DNA of 64,000 nucleotides from Larkinella sp. C7 (GTDB taxonomy: Bacteria; Bacteroidota; Bacteroidia; Cytophagales; Spirosomataceae). The stretch is taken from assembly GCF_006149005.1 (NCBI RefSeq), contig NZ_VBSL01000004.1, forward strand, positions 186,001 through 250,000. Direction: 5' to 3'. Below, piece after piece: positions 26,159-35,195 of the stretch (position 1 is the first letter of the stretch; each line of letters begins with the position of its first letter). A program made the translations under genes and the position numbers. The notes beneath the pieces are model-generated. The model worked only from the letters and a program-made list of their open reading frames with translations. It did no database searches and was not told the origin of the DNA.

Positions 26159-26590
26159 ATGCAACCAATCCAATCCCGCATTTGGGACGGCCAGAAAATG
26201 CTCTACCTGGCCGGGCTGCCCATGACCCCGGAGCCTTATTTATCCATCTGGCTACAGGAAGCCATTGCCCTGGTGAGCCAGGTGTCGGCGGTTGACGAAT
26301 TGCCGCAGCCCACCAGCTTTTCCTGGCGGCTGATGCGCACTATCGGACAGTCGGATCGGCAGGGTATTTTGCTGTATGAAAGCGACCTGGTAGAGTGGGA
26401 CGGGCGGATTTTTGAGATTGGCTGGTCGAATCATCGTTGCGGTTACGCGCTTTTTCAGCCCCTGGGAACGGGCGAGTTTCCGGCATTTTCACTCAGTGCC
26501 CTGCACGCCCGCCAGTTGCGGGTACTGGGAAACCGCTATGAACATCCGCAGCTGCTCGAACAACGGTTTTTGTCGCAGGCGGCAGCCTGA
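26159..26590 (+). CDS. YopX-like protein
   Basis: A 143-residue soluble protein. The segment QGILLYESDLVEWDGRIFEIGW matches the YopX pattern (GxxIYxxDxV). That fold is common in phage and Gram-positive plasmid proteins and occurs sporadically in Bacteroidota. There is no signal peptide. The likely family is clear, the function is not. A terminator follows 37 bp after the stop. Confidence 0.6.
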   Translation: MQPIQSRIWDGQKMLYLAGLPMTPEPYLSIWLQEAIALVSQVSAVDELPQPTSFSWRLMRTIGQSDRQGILLYESDLVEWDGRIFEIGWSNHRCGYALFQPLGTGEFPAFSLSALHARQLRVLGNRYEHPQLLEQRFLSQAAA

Positions 26591-26626
26591 TCTGAATCTT
26601 CCTCATATCCATACCGTTTACTTTCC

Positions 26627-26661
26627 AAAAGCCACGCCCGTTCAACCGGCGCGGCTTTTTT
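26627..26661 (+). terminator. Terminator after the YopX-like gene
   Basis: AAAAGCC-A-CGCC (26627-26638) pairs with GGCG-C-GGCTTTT (26648-26659) and runs into T residues. Confidence 0.75.
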
Positions 26662-26789
26662 CATGGAATCCGGGCGAAAAACGTCGTAAGTCGCAGGCTG
26701 GTATTAGATTACTTCCAAATTGAGGCAAAGGCATGATTCGGGGAAACTTTCGCCCGTCAGGTTTGTTTTCCGGGTACGATCAGATCCCT

Positions 26790-27176
26790 ATGAAACCGTT
26801 TGTTGCTTTGGTATTCGCGTGCTGGATGTTGGGCGGGAGTTTGCTCCCCGGCTTCAGCATCGACCAGACCTCCCACTGGGGTGATCTGGTGCAGCACTAC
26901 CAGCAACACCGGGCCACGGACGCCCGGCTGAGTTTCATCGACTTCATCAAAATGCATTACGGGGCTGATTCGGAACACCAGAAACACCCCAACCACAGTC
27001 ACCAGAATTTACCTTCGGTCGGCCATTCCGCACCGGTTTTTACCCCCAACACCGTCTGGCTGTCGGCACCCACATTCTGTCAGGTGCTGGTTGTTTCCGA
27101 AGCCGATTTCTTTCGCAAGGCCGATTTGTATTCATTTCTCGGGGTTTTCGCGCTCATCAATCCCCCCCGACGCTAG
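26790..27176 (+). CDS. Small exported His-rich protein of the metal-efflux locus
   Basis: A 128-residue protein; the ATG at 26790 starts a signal-peptide-like segment (MKPFVALVFACWMLGGSLLPGF), and the longer frame from 26733 has none. A His-rich cluster (HQKHPNHSHQNLPSVGH, about residues 67-85) suggests metal binding. It lies 181 bp upstream of the RND pump and is oriented with it. Small proteins of this sort commonly precede Cus/Czc-like operons in Bacteroidota and may act as periplasmic metal-binding partners; that role is inferred. Confidence 0.65.
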   Translation: MKPFVALVFACWMLGGSLLPGFSIDQTSHWGDLVQHYQQHRATDARLSFIDFIKMHYGADSEHQKHPNHSHQNLPSVGHSAPVFTPNTVWLSAPTFCQVLVVSEADFFRKADLYSFLGVFALINPPRR

Positions 27177-27357
27177 TTACCAGCCGCCCCTGGCCGAGGT
27201 GTGTCCTGATGAAAACGGGCCTGCTTTCTCTGCCGCATATGCTGTCGTTCTACCCGCATAACGGGTGTTGAATGGGTGTGAACCGTTTCGCTGGTTACCG
27301 CCATCCGGCCGGTTTTTCTTCCTGATTTCTCGTTAATCTCCTCTTTCATAACGCCTT

Positions 27358-30300
27358 ATGCTGAATGCCATAATTCATTTTTCCATTCACAACAAACTCA
27401 TTGTTGGCCTGTTCGTGCTGGCGTTGGTGGGGTGGGGCGCCTGGTCGGTGACCCAACTGCCCATCGATGCAGTGCCGGACATTACGAACAACCAGGTGCA
27501 GGTGATCACCAGCAGCCCGTCGCTGGCGGCCGAAGACATCGAACGGCTCGTGACTTTTCCAATTGAAGTCAGCCTGTCGAATATTCCGGGCATTACTGAG
27601 CTGCGGTCGTTTTCGCGCTTCGGGCTGTCGATTGTAACCGTCGTGTTCACCGACGCAACGGACGTTTACTGGGCTCGTCAGCAGATTGCCGAACGCTTGC
27701 AAAATGTGGTGGGAGAGATTCCGCCCGGCGTCGGAACGCCCGTCATGGCGCCCGTGACGACAGGTTTGGGCGAAATTTTCCAGTATACGGTTTTGGCCAA
27801 AAAAGGCTACGAAACCCAATACTCACTCACCGACCTGCGCACCATCCAGGACTGGACCATCCGGCGCGGGTTGCTCGGAACCCCCGGCGTGGCCGACATC
27901 AGCGGTTTCGGGGGCCTGCTGAAACAATACGAAATTGAAGTTGATCCCGACCGGCTGCGGAGCATGGGCGTCACGATCACCGATATTTTTAAGGCACTGG
28001 AGCAGAATAACCAGAACACGGGCGGGGCGTATATCGACAAAAAGCCCAACGCCTACTTCATTCGCTCCGACGGGCTGATTCGCTCGACCAGCGACATCGC
28101 AGACATCGTTGTCCGGCTGAACGACCAGTCGTTGCCCGTTCGGATTCGCGATGTGGCGCAGGTCAACATCGGTTCGGCGGTGCGCTACGGGGCCGTCACC
28201 CGCAACGGCGAGGGCGAAACCGTGGGGGCGGTCGTGATGATGATCAAAGGCGAAAATTCATCGGCGGTTATCAAACGGGTGAAGGAAAAGATTGCCGAAA
28301 TTCAGAAAACGCTGCCCGAAGGGGTGCAGATCGTTCCGTTTCTGGACCGTACCAAAATGGTCAACAGCGCCATTGGAACCGTCGAGCGCAACCTGCTGGA
28401 AGGCGCTACCATCGTCATTTTTGTGCTGGTGCTGATGCTCGGCAACTTCCGCGCGGGGTTTGTCGTAGCCTCTGTCATTCCGCTGGCATTGCTGTTTGCC
28501 ATTGCGATGATGAACCTCTTCGGGGTGTCGGGCAATCTGATGAGCCTCGGGGCCATCGACTTCGGACTGATTGTGGACGGTGCCGTCATCATTGTCGAAG
28601 CAACGCTGCACCACATTACCAGCCGAAATAAAAACAAAACGCTGACCCAGGCCGAAATGGATGACGAAGTTTTCCAGTCGGCAGCCCGGATTCGGTCGTC
28701 GGCGGCTTTTGGTGAAATCATTATTTTGATTGTTTACCTGCCGATTCTGGCCCTGTCGGGCATTGAAGGGAAAATGTTTCGGCCCATGGCCCTGACCGTT
28801 GCGTTTGCCATTCTGGGGGCTTTCATCCTGTCGCTGACCTACGTGCCGATGATTTCGGCCCTGATGTTGAACAAGAAAATGGTCCACAAAGAAACGTTTT
28901 CGGACAAAATCATGAAACGGATTCAGCGGTTTTACGAACCGGCCCTGCTGGCGGCCCTGAAACACCGGCTGGTTATTCTGGTCAGTGCCGGAGCCCTGCT
29001 GGCCGTTGCGGTTTTTCTCTTCAACCGAATGGGGGGAGAGTTCATTCCCCAACTCGATGAAGGCGACTTTGCCGTCGATACGCGGACCTTGACGGGAAGT
29101 TCGCTTTCCGAAACCGTGGAAGCCACCCTGAAGGCCGAACGTATTTTGCTCAAACAGTTTCCGGAAGTCGAGCAGGTGGTGGCCAAAGTCGGTTCCGGTG
29201 AGATCCCAACCGACCCGATGCCGATCGAAGCTTCCGATTTGATGGTGATCCTGAAGCCGCGTGATCAGTGGACGTCGGCCACCACCCGCGACGAACTGGC
29301 CGGCAAAATGGCCGAAGCTCTCTCGGTGGTTCCGGGCGTTACGTTTGGCTTTCAACAGCCGGTGCAGATGCGGTTTAACGAACTCATGACCGGCGCGCGC
29401 CAGGATGTGGCCCTCAAAATTTACGGCGAAGAGCTGGGCCAGTTGACCAAACTGGCCGGTCAGGTTGGCACCCTGATCGGAAGCATCGACGGGGCCAAAG
29501 ACCTCTACGTGGAGCAGGTGGGCGGTTTGTCCCAGATCCTGATCAAACTCGACCGGGCGCAGCTTGCCAAATTTGGCCTGAACGTAACCGACGTCAACCG
29601 GGTGATCAACACGGCTTTTGCCGGGCAATCAGCGGGGCTGGTGTTTGAAGGTGAAAAACGATTCGACCTCGTGGTTCGGCTGGCGGCCGACAAGCGACAA
29701 AGTGTAGACGACGTGCGCAATGTGTATGTAACTACGCCAAAAAGCCCATCCGGTTCCGGCCAGCAAATACCGCTGAGCCAGATTGCGCAGGTCACCATCG
29801 AACAGGCTCCCAACCAAATCCAGCGGGACAACACCCACCGGCGCATCACGCTGGGGTTCAACGTGCGGGGGCGCGATGTGGAAAGCATCGTTACGGAATT
29901 GCAGCAAAAAGTTGGGTCCCGCATTCAATTCCCACCCGGTTATTCCATCACCTACGGCGGTCAGTTTCAGAACCTGGTCGATGCCAAACAGCGGCTGGCC
30001 ATTGCCGTTCCGATTGCGCTGGCGCTGATTTTTGCCCTGCTGTTTTTTACGTTCGGCTCCATCCGCCAAAGCCTGCTGATTTTTATGGCCATTCCGATGG
30101 CGGCCATTGGGGGCGTGTTTGCCCTGTTGCTGCGCGGAATGCCGTTCAGTATTTCGGCGGGCGTCGGGTTCATCGCGCTTTTCGGGGTGGCGGTTTTGAA
30201 CGGCATTGTGTTGATTGCCGAGTTCAACCGGCTTCGTCAGGAGGAAGGGCTGACCGACCTGACCGAAATCATCCTGCTTGGGGCGGAGGTTCGGCTGCGG

Positions 30301-31785
30301 CCGGTGATTATGACGGCGCTGGTGGCTTCGTTCGGTTTCATTCCGATGGCGATTTCCAATTCAGCCGGGGCCGAAGTGCAAAAACCGCTGGCGACCGTCG
30401 TCATCGGCGGACTGCTGACGGCTACGCTGCTAACCCTGATCATCTTACCGGTACTGTATTCCCTGTCGGAGAAAAAAGCCGTAATGAAAGAAGCGGAAGC
30501 GGCTAAGCAAGCGGGCGGACCGAAAACCGTTGTGACGGCCACCGTCGGAATCCTGTTTCTGATGGCGTCTGTTGGCTGGGCCCAACCGGCAAGCGAGGTC
30601 AGCGTTTCCAGACAAACGCTGACGCTCGAACAGGCGTTGCAGCAGGCCGGAACCCGCAATGCGCAAATCCAGCTCGCGGGTTTGACGGTCAGCCAGCAGC
30701 AGGCGCTCCGGCGAACGGCCTACGATGCCGGACGGTTTTCGGCCACGGCAATGCTGGGCCAGTACAACACCCGGCGGTTCGATAACAACCTGACCATAAC
30801 GCATTCCATCCCCAATCCAACGCTGATGCGACGACTGGCCGAACAAAATGACCAGACCGTCCGGGTGCAGGAAGCGGGCGTGGTGGTCACCCGTCACGAC
30901 GTCCAGTATCAGGTTCGGTCGGTTTATTACGAGATCAATTACCTGTACCAGAAAAACCGCCTGTTTCGGGAACAGGACACGGTGCTGGCGGAATTTGTGA
31001 AAGCCGCCAACCTCCGTTTCAAAACCGGGGAGACGGGCAGTCTGGAAAAAGCCACCGCCGAAAGCCAGCGCGCCGACCAGCGGGTGCGGCTCGCCCAGAA
31101 CGAAGCCAGTCTGACGGCCAGCCGGACCCGGCTGCAAACCCTGCTCTACAGCCCACAGCCGGTGGACATCAGCCCTGAACCACTGCCCAAACTTACGCTG
31201 ACGGTCGCGACAGACAGCTTGACGGCATCGCGCAATCCGCTGCTGCGCCAGCTTCAGGAGCAAATTCAGTGGGTGGAGCAAAACCGGCAGGTCGAGCAGG
31301 CGCGTCTCAGGCCGGAGTTTTCGGTGGGGTTGTTCAGCCAGACGCTCATCGGAAATCAACTGATCGACGGGCGGGAATTGTTTTTCGGGGCCGGACACCG
31401 GTTCTACGGCGGGCAAATCGGCGTTTCGTTTCCGTTGCTGGGGCAGGCACAGAAAGCGCGGATCAATGCCGCCCGCATTGGCGAACAAATTGCCCAAACC
31501 GACTGGCAGAACCAGCGGTTTTTCCTCGATCAGCAGGTGAAGCAGGCGGTGCAGCAATTTGACCAGTACCGGACGGCCCTGGCCTATTATGAAGAAAGCG
31601 GACTGCCTCAGGCTGCGCTCATCCAGTCCAACGCCCGGCGGGCCTTCAGTGGGGGCGACATTGGCTACGTGGAGTTTTCGCTCGCCTTGCAGCAGGCGCT
31701 GACCATCCGTTCCAGTTACCTCGACCTGCTTCATCAATACAATCAATCGGTTCTTTCCATCCATTATCTGCTCGGCAATCCCTGA
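27358..31785 (+). CDS. CusA/CzcA heavy-metal RND pump fused to a TolC-like outer-membrane factor
   Basis: A 1475-residue fusion. Residues 1-1040 are an HME-family RND transporter: 12 membrane segments, two periplasmic domains and the family's TM4 motif GAIDFGLIVDGA that carries the proton-relay Asp. Around 1048-1080 a second hydrophobic stretch ending in WAQPAS looks like a signal peptide retained at the fusion point. Residues 1085-1475 resemble TolC/CusC outer-membrane factors (LEQALQQAGTRNAQIQ, EINYLYQKNRLFREQD). Fusions of this type are known in Bacteroidota. It probably exports Cu/Ag or Co/Zn/Cd with the adaptor just downstream (2 bp apart). Confidence 0.92.
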   Translation: MLNAIIHFSIHNKLIVGLFVLALVGWGAWSVTQLPIDAVPDITNNQVQVITSSPSLAAEDIERLVTFPIEVSLSNIPGITELRSFSRFGLSIVTVVFTDATDVYWARQQIAERLQNVVGEIPPGVGTPVMAPVTTGLGEIFQYTVLAKKGYETQYSLTDLRTIQDWTIRRGLLGTPGVADISGFGGLLKQYEIEVDPDRLRSMGVTITDIFKALEQNNQNTGGAYIDKKPNAYFIRSDGLIRSTSDIADIVVRLNDQSLPVRIRDVAQVNIGSAVRYGAVTRNGEGETVGAVVMMIKGENSSAVIKRVKEKIAEIQKTLPEGVQIVPFLDRTKMVNSAIGTVERNLLEGATIVIFVLVLMLGNFRAGFVVASVIPLALLFAIAMMNLFGVSGNLMSLGAIDFGLIVDGAVIIVEATLHHITSRNKNKTLTQAEMDDEVFQSAARIRSSAAFGEIIILIVYLPILALSGIEGKMFRPMALTVAFAILGAFILSLTYVPMISALMLNKKMVHKETFSDKIMKRIQRFYEPALLAALKHRLVILVSAGALLAVAVFLFNRMGGEFIPQLDEGDFAVDTRTLTGSSLSETVEATLKAERILLKQFPEVEQVVAKVGSGEIPTDPMPIEASDLMVILKPRDQWTSATTRDELAGKMAEALSVVPGVTFGFQQPVQMRFNELMTGARQDVALKIYGEELGQLTKLAGQVGTLIGSIDGAKDLYVEQVGGLSQILIKLDRAQLAKFGLNVTDVNRVINTAFAGQSAGLVFEGEKRFDLVVRLAADKRQSVDDVRNVYVTTPKSPSGSGQQIPLSQIAQVTIEQAPNQIQRDNTHRRITLGFNVRGRDVESIVTELQQKVGSRIQFPPGYSITYGGQFQNLVDAKQRLAIAVPIALALIFALLFFTFGSIRQSLLIFMAIPMAAIGGVFALLLRGMPFSISAGVGFIALFGVAVLNGIVLIAEFNRLRQEEGLTDLTEIILLGAEVRLRPVIMTALVASFGFIPMAISNSAGAEVQKPLATVVIGGLLTATLLTLIILPVLYSLSEKKAVMKEAEAAKQAGGPKTVVTATVGILFLMASVGWAQPASEVSVSRQTLTLEQALQQAGTRNAQIQLAGLTVSQQQALRRTAYDAGRFSATAMLGQYNTRRFDNNLTITHSIPNPTLMRRLAEQNDQTVRVQEAGVVVTRHDVQYQVRSVYYEINYLYQKNRLFREQDTVLAEFVKAANLRFKTGETGSLEKATAESQRADQRVRLAQNEASLTASRTRLQTLLYSPQPVDISPEPLPKLTLTVATDSLTASRNPLLRQLQEQIQWVEQNRQVEQARLRPEFSVGLFSQTLIGNQLIDGRELFFGAGHRFYGGQIGVSFPLLGQAQKARINAARIGEQIAQTDWQNQRFFLDQQVKQAVQQFDQYRTALAYYEESGLPQAALIQSNARRAFSGGDIGYVEFSLALQQALTIRSSYLDLLHQYNQSVLSIHYLLGNP

Positions 31786-31787
31786 TC

Positions 31788-33035
31788 ATGCAAACAATAG
31801 GTAAAGTATACGGAATTCAATGGATTAAAAATCAGTACCTTGTGCCGGTGTTACTGGTTGGGCTGCTCGGTGTGTCGGGTTGCGGGTCGGGCGGGGGTGA
31901 AGACGACACAGCCCGGGCTGAACAGCCGCTGACGTCGTCGTTCACCGAAGTCGCGGGAGATTCGGCCCAGGCTGAACCGGTGCTGGTTTCGCTGACGCAG
32001 GCGCAATACGACGTGGCCGCCATTCAACTCGGGCAGCCCGTTTTGCGACCTCTGAGCACCACCCTGAAAGTGAATGGAATGCTCGACGTACCGGCGCAGC
32101 AAGTGGTGTCCGTTTCCATCCCGTTTGGCGGCTATATCCGGCAAATCAGGCTCGAACCGGGCATGCGCGTTCAGAAAGGCCAGACACTGGTGGTGCTCGA
32201 AAATCCGGAATACATTCAGTTTCAGCAGGATTACCTCGACACCAAAGCCAAACTGGATTACGCCGATCTGGAGTTTGCCCGGCAGCAGGAGTTAAGCCGT
32301 GACAACGTCAACGCCCTGAAGGTGTTTCAGCAGGTCCGCTCCAACCGGCAGAGTTTGCAGGCGCAACTGGCGGGCATGGCGCAGCGGCTGGCTCTGTTGC
32401 GGATCAATCCGGCCAAACTCAGCCCCGGTCAGTTGACGCGGCTGGTGGCGATTCCGTCGCCGGTGTCCGGTTTTGTTACCAAAGTTCCCGTCAACAACGG
32501 CCGGTTCGTAAACCCCGCCGATGTGGTTGTCGAGATCACCAACATCGATCACATGCACGTTCAGTTGAGTATTTTTGAGAAGGACCTCAGCCGGATTCAT
32601 ACCGGGCAAACCGTACGTTTCGGCGTTGGGGGCGATTCGAAACCGATCCACCGGGGAACGATTTTCCTGATTGGCAAATCGCTCTCGGCCGACCGCACAG
32701 TGTCCGTTTTGGCACATCCCGACGCGTATGCCGACGGTTTTATTCCGGGCGGCTACGTAACGGCGGAGGTTGATATCAAAACACAACCCCTGCCTGCTTT
32801 GCCCGAGTCGGCGGTGGTCAGCTTTGGGGGGCAAACGTTTATTTATGTGCTGGAGAAAAAACAGACGAATCCAGTTTCGTATGCGTTCCGGCAAATTGGT
32901 GTGAAAACCGGGGTCCGGGAAAACGGGTACATTGCGATCATGTTGCCGCCGGGTGTCGATCCGCAACAAACACCCGTCGTTGTCAAAGGAGCCTACAGCC
33001 TGTTGTCCAAACTGAACAACAGCGAAGAAGAATAA
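31788..33035 (+). CDS. RND periplasmic adaptor (HlyD/CusB-like) lipoprotein
   Basis: A 415-residue adaptor. A signal sequence with lipobox GVSGC (about residue 32) precedes barrel-sandwich hybrid segments (PFGGYIRQIRLEPGMRVQKGQTLVVLENPEY), an alpha-hairpin (about 160-215), a beta-barrel (VSGFVTKVPVNNGRFVNPADVVVEI) and a membrane-proximal domain. It starts 2 bp after the pump's stop, giving a two-gene operon. Metal specificity cannot be read from the sequence. Confidence 0.92.
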   Translation: MQTIGKVYGIQWIKNQYLVPVLLVGLLGVSGCGSGGGEDDTARAEQPLTSSFTEVAGDSAQAEPVLVSLTQAQYDVAAIQLGQPVLRPLSTTLKVNGMLDVPAQQVVSVSIPFGGYIRQIRLEPGMRVQKGQTLVVLENPEYIQFQQDYLDTKAKLDYADLEFARQQELSRDNVNALKVFQQVRSNRQSLQAQLAGMAQRLALLRINPAKLSPGQLTRLVAIPSPVSGFVTKVPVNNGRFVNPADVVVEITNIDHMHVQLSIFEKDLSRIHTGQTVRFGVGGDSKPIHRGTIFLIGKSLSADRTVSVLAHPDAYADGFIPGGYVTAEVDIKTQPLPALPESAVVSFGGQTFIYVLEKKQTNPVSYAFRQIGVKTGVRENGYIAIMLPPGVDPQQTPVVVKGAYSLLSKLNNSEEE

Positions 33036-33175
33036 GACAAGACATCAGGTCTTCAGTATAGCGTCCTCCGGTAGTCTACAGCGGCCATTGGATAAGAGAA
33101 TGGGGAAACCTATTCAATGGATTCATTGATTAATTGAGCATTTTTTATCTTGCTACTACTTATTTGCACAGGTGA

Positions 33176-33844
33176 ATGGAAAAAAAGGAATTTAAAGCAA
33201 AGGTGTTCGGCGAACTGGCCGGGCTGGCGAAAGCATTGGCCCATCCGTTCCGCCTGCAGATAATCGATCTGTTGGCGCAAAGCAGCCGGACCGTCGAGGA
33301 AATTGCGGCCCAACTGAGCCTCAGTACGGCCAATGCGTCCCAGCATTTGCAAATTCTCAAAGGCGTCAATCTGGTTCATGTTCAGAAAGAAGGGCATTAT
33401 GCGCACTACCACCTGGCCGATGCCAACGTTGTTACCGTCTGGCAATCTTTGCGCGAACTGGGCATGGAGCGGCTGGCGGAAATTGAACGGACGCTGAACG
33501 ATTTTCGGTCACAGAAACATGCGTTCAAGGCGGTTACGATCGATGAACTGCTGCTGAAAATAGAGCAGGATAATGTGGTGATTCTGGATGTAAGACCGGA
33601 AAAAGAATTTCGGGCGGGCCACATTCCCCGCGCGCTGTCGATTCCGATCGATCAGCTTCTGGAACGAATCGCGGGTTTGCCTTTGGGTCGGGAGGTGGTG
33701 GTCTACTGCCGGGGGCCTTTCTGTGTCTATGCGGATGAAGCAGTGGAATTGCTTCAAAACCAGGGCTTTGCAGCCAGTCGACTCGAAGAGGGTTTTCCCG
33801 ACTGGAAAATCCGTCAGCTCCCGTTTCACGCCCTTTCCGACTGA
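33176..33844 (+). CDS. ArsR-type regulator fused to rhodanese
   Basis: A 222-residue protein. An ArsR/SmtB winged helix (about 10-95) with recognition helix STANASQHLQILKG is followed by a rhodanese domain (about 120-215). The active-site loop is CRGPFC with Cys near residue 180. ArsR-rhodanese fusions are known and may use persulfide chemistry as the signal. The gene lies 140 bp downstream of the metal efflux operon, so it probably represses that operon. No operator could be fixed. Confidence 0.9.
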   Translation: MEKKEFKAKVFGELAGLAKALAHPFRLQIIDLLAQSSRTVEEIAAQLSLSTANASQHLQILKGVNLVHVQKEGHYAHYHLADANVVTVWQSLRELGMERLAEIERTLNDFRSQKHAFKAVTIDELLLKIEQDNVVILDVRPEKEFRAGHIPRALSIPIDQLLERIAGLPLGREVVVYCRGPFCVYADEAVELLQNQGFAASRLEEGFPDWKIRQLPFHALSD

Positions 33845-33899
33845 CATCCGGTTTACTCCATCGTAAAATAGGGACATCCACTACCCCCGATTTGGGTTC

Positions 33900-34178
33900 A
33901 TGACTGCTACGGCAATGTATATTTCGCGTGAAGAATACGATCGTCAGCCACTGATGATTCGCCAGGGAGCCATCGAACTCTGGGGGGGGCTGTTGGCCCG
34001 GAGTATTGATTGTTGCCGTACCCGGTATTTATACAGTTTCAATACGTTCTACGTGGAGATGTGTTACGATAATTTGAACGGAAAACTGACTTGCATCTGT
34101 TCCTTTTCGCGCATCGACCGGCTGGATCGGTATCTCAGTCAGACGGACTTTAATCAATTTGGTATTTCAATAGCGTAA
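33900..34178 (+). CDS. Small hypothetical protein
   Basis: A 92-residue protein of unknown function with Cys residues at about 38, 39, 55, 65 and 67 (SIDCCRTR, LTCICSF) that could bind a metal. It has no signal peptide and is followed 5 bp later by a receiver gene on the same strand, so the two are probably co-transcribed. Confidence 0.55.
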   Translation: MTATAMYISREEYDRQPLMIRQGAIELWGGLLARSIDCCRTRYLYSFNTFYVEMCYDNLNGKLTCICSFSRIDRLDRYLSQTDFNQFGISIA

Positions 34179-34183
34179 ATCAT

Positions 34184-34597
34184 TTGAAAAATTCACTTAC
34201 CGGTTGTGTTTTTATCGCTGACGACGATGAAGATGATCGTTTTCTGTTGCAATTCGCTTTTCAGGAACTGGGGTTTGACTCCGCACCAATATTTGCCATC
34301 GACGGGCTGGATTTGCTCCATCTTTTGCTTGATTCAGGAGCGAATCCCGCGTTGATCATTCTGGATATCAACATGCCCCGACTGGATGGTTTTGAAACGC
34401 TCAAGGTGTTGCGCAGCAAGAAAATGTATCAGACGACCCCGATTGTGATGCTCACCACCTCCGTTCAGGAGTCGGACCGACAACGCGCCCGCGATCTGGG
34501 GGCCAGTGCGTATCTGATCAAACCGTCGACCATCGAAGAACTGAAGAAAACGGTTTTCCGGCTGGTATCCGACTGGAAACTGGTACCCGATTGCTGA
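34184..34597 (+). CDS. Single-domain response regulator
   Basis: A 137-residue CheY-like receiver. Acidic residues DDDEDD lie at 13-18, phosphoacceptor Asp61 in LIILDINMP, the conserved Thr in MLTTS and Lys in YLIKPST. No ATG fits; the TTG at 34184 is the only plausible start, 5 bp after the preceding stop. The acidic EDD/DDD N-terminus is the same subfamily as the receiver at 124-513, which is paired with a PAS kinase. No kinase is adjacent. Confidence 0.85.
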   Translation: MKNSLTGCVFIADDDEDDRFLLQFAFQELGFDSAPIFAIDGLDLLHLLLDSGANPALIILDINMPRLDGFETLKVLRSKKMYQTTPIVMLTTSVQESDRQRARDLGASAYLIKPSTIEELKKTVFRLVSDWKLVPDC

Positions 34598-34646
34598 AAA
34601 CCACCTGTCCGGTAAGGGACTGGAATCATAAACGACCTGAACAGTC

Positions 34647-34856
34647 ATGCGCAACACCCTCTGGTTTATTGTCCTGATACTAACGAGTCTCCTGTGTTTC
34701 GCAGGCTATTGTGCCTCGGTCATTGACTGGGTGCGGGATCTTCAAACCGGTGTCTACCGGCACAACCGGGTGGAGGGCCTGCTGGAGACGGGCGCTCAAA
34801 TCCTGTATCTTTACCTGGCTATTCGCTTTGCGAGAAAGCATGTAGATATTCAATGA
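34647..34856 (+). CDS. Small membrane protein
   Basis: A 69-residue protein with hydrophobic helices at about 5-27 and 46-60 and charged ends. Unrecognised. It follows the receiver gene by 49 bp on the same strand. Confidence 0.5.
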   Translation: MRNTLWFIVLILTSLLCFAGYCASVIDWVRDLQTGVYRHNRVEGLLETGAQILYLYLAIRFARKHVDIQ

Positions 34857-35195
34857 CAGGTACGTGGCGGCCATCGGGTTTTCCAAACCCTGAAAGCGAT
34901 GGTGCTGACCAGTTACGGCAATGCCTCCCAGCCCGGTTTCCGAAAGGGGGAGTTTTCTCACGATCCAGGCTTCCCTTTAGAGTCCGGGGGCAAAAGCGGA
35001 GCAGAAAGCAACAGCCATGTCTTCAGGAAATTGAGGGGGTGAAAATGGGAAAAGGCTAAGCCGATCGTCGCAAAACCGCCTGATGCCGACCGTAACGCCG
35101 GGCGACCGACCGTACAATTGGCGGGGCAGGATCTTTTAAAATTGGTTTCATTCGTGACTGGTAACAACTGATACTTAGCACCCTGATGATCCAAA
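34857..35195. other. Gene-free stretch
   Basis: About 340 bp before the MDR oxidoreductase. Frames through it on both strands are short and show no family features. I see no hairpin, repeat or clear promoter. Confidence 0.5.
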
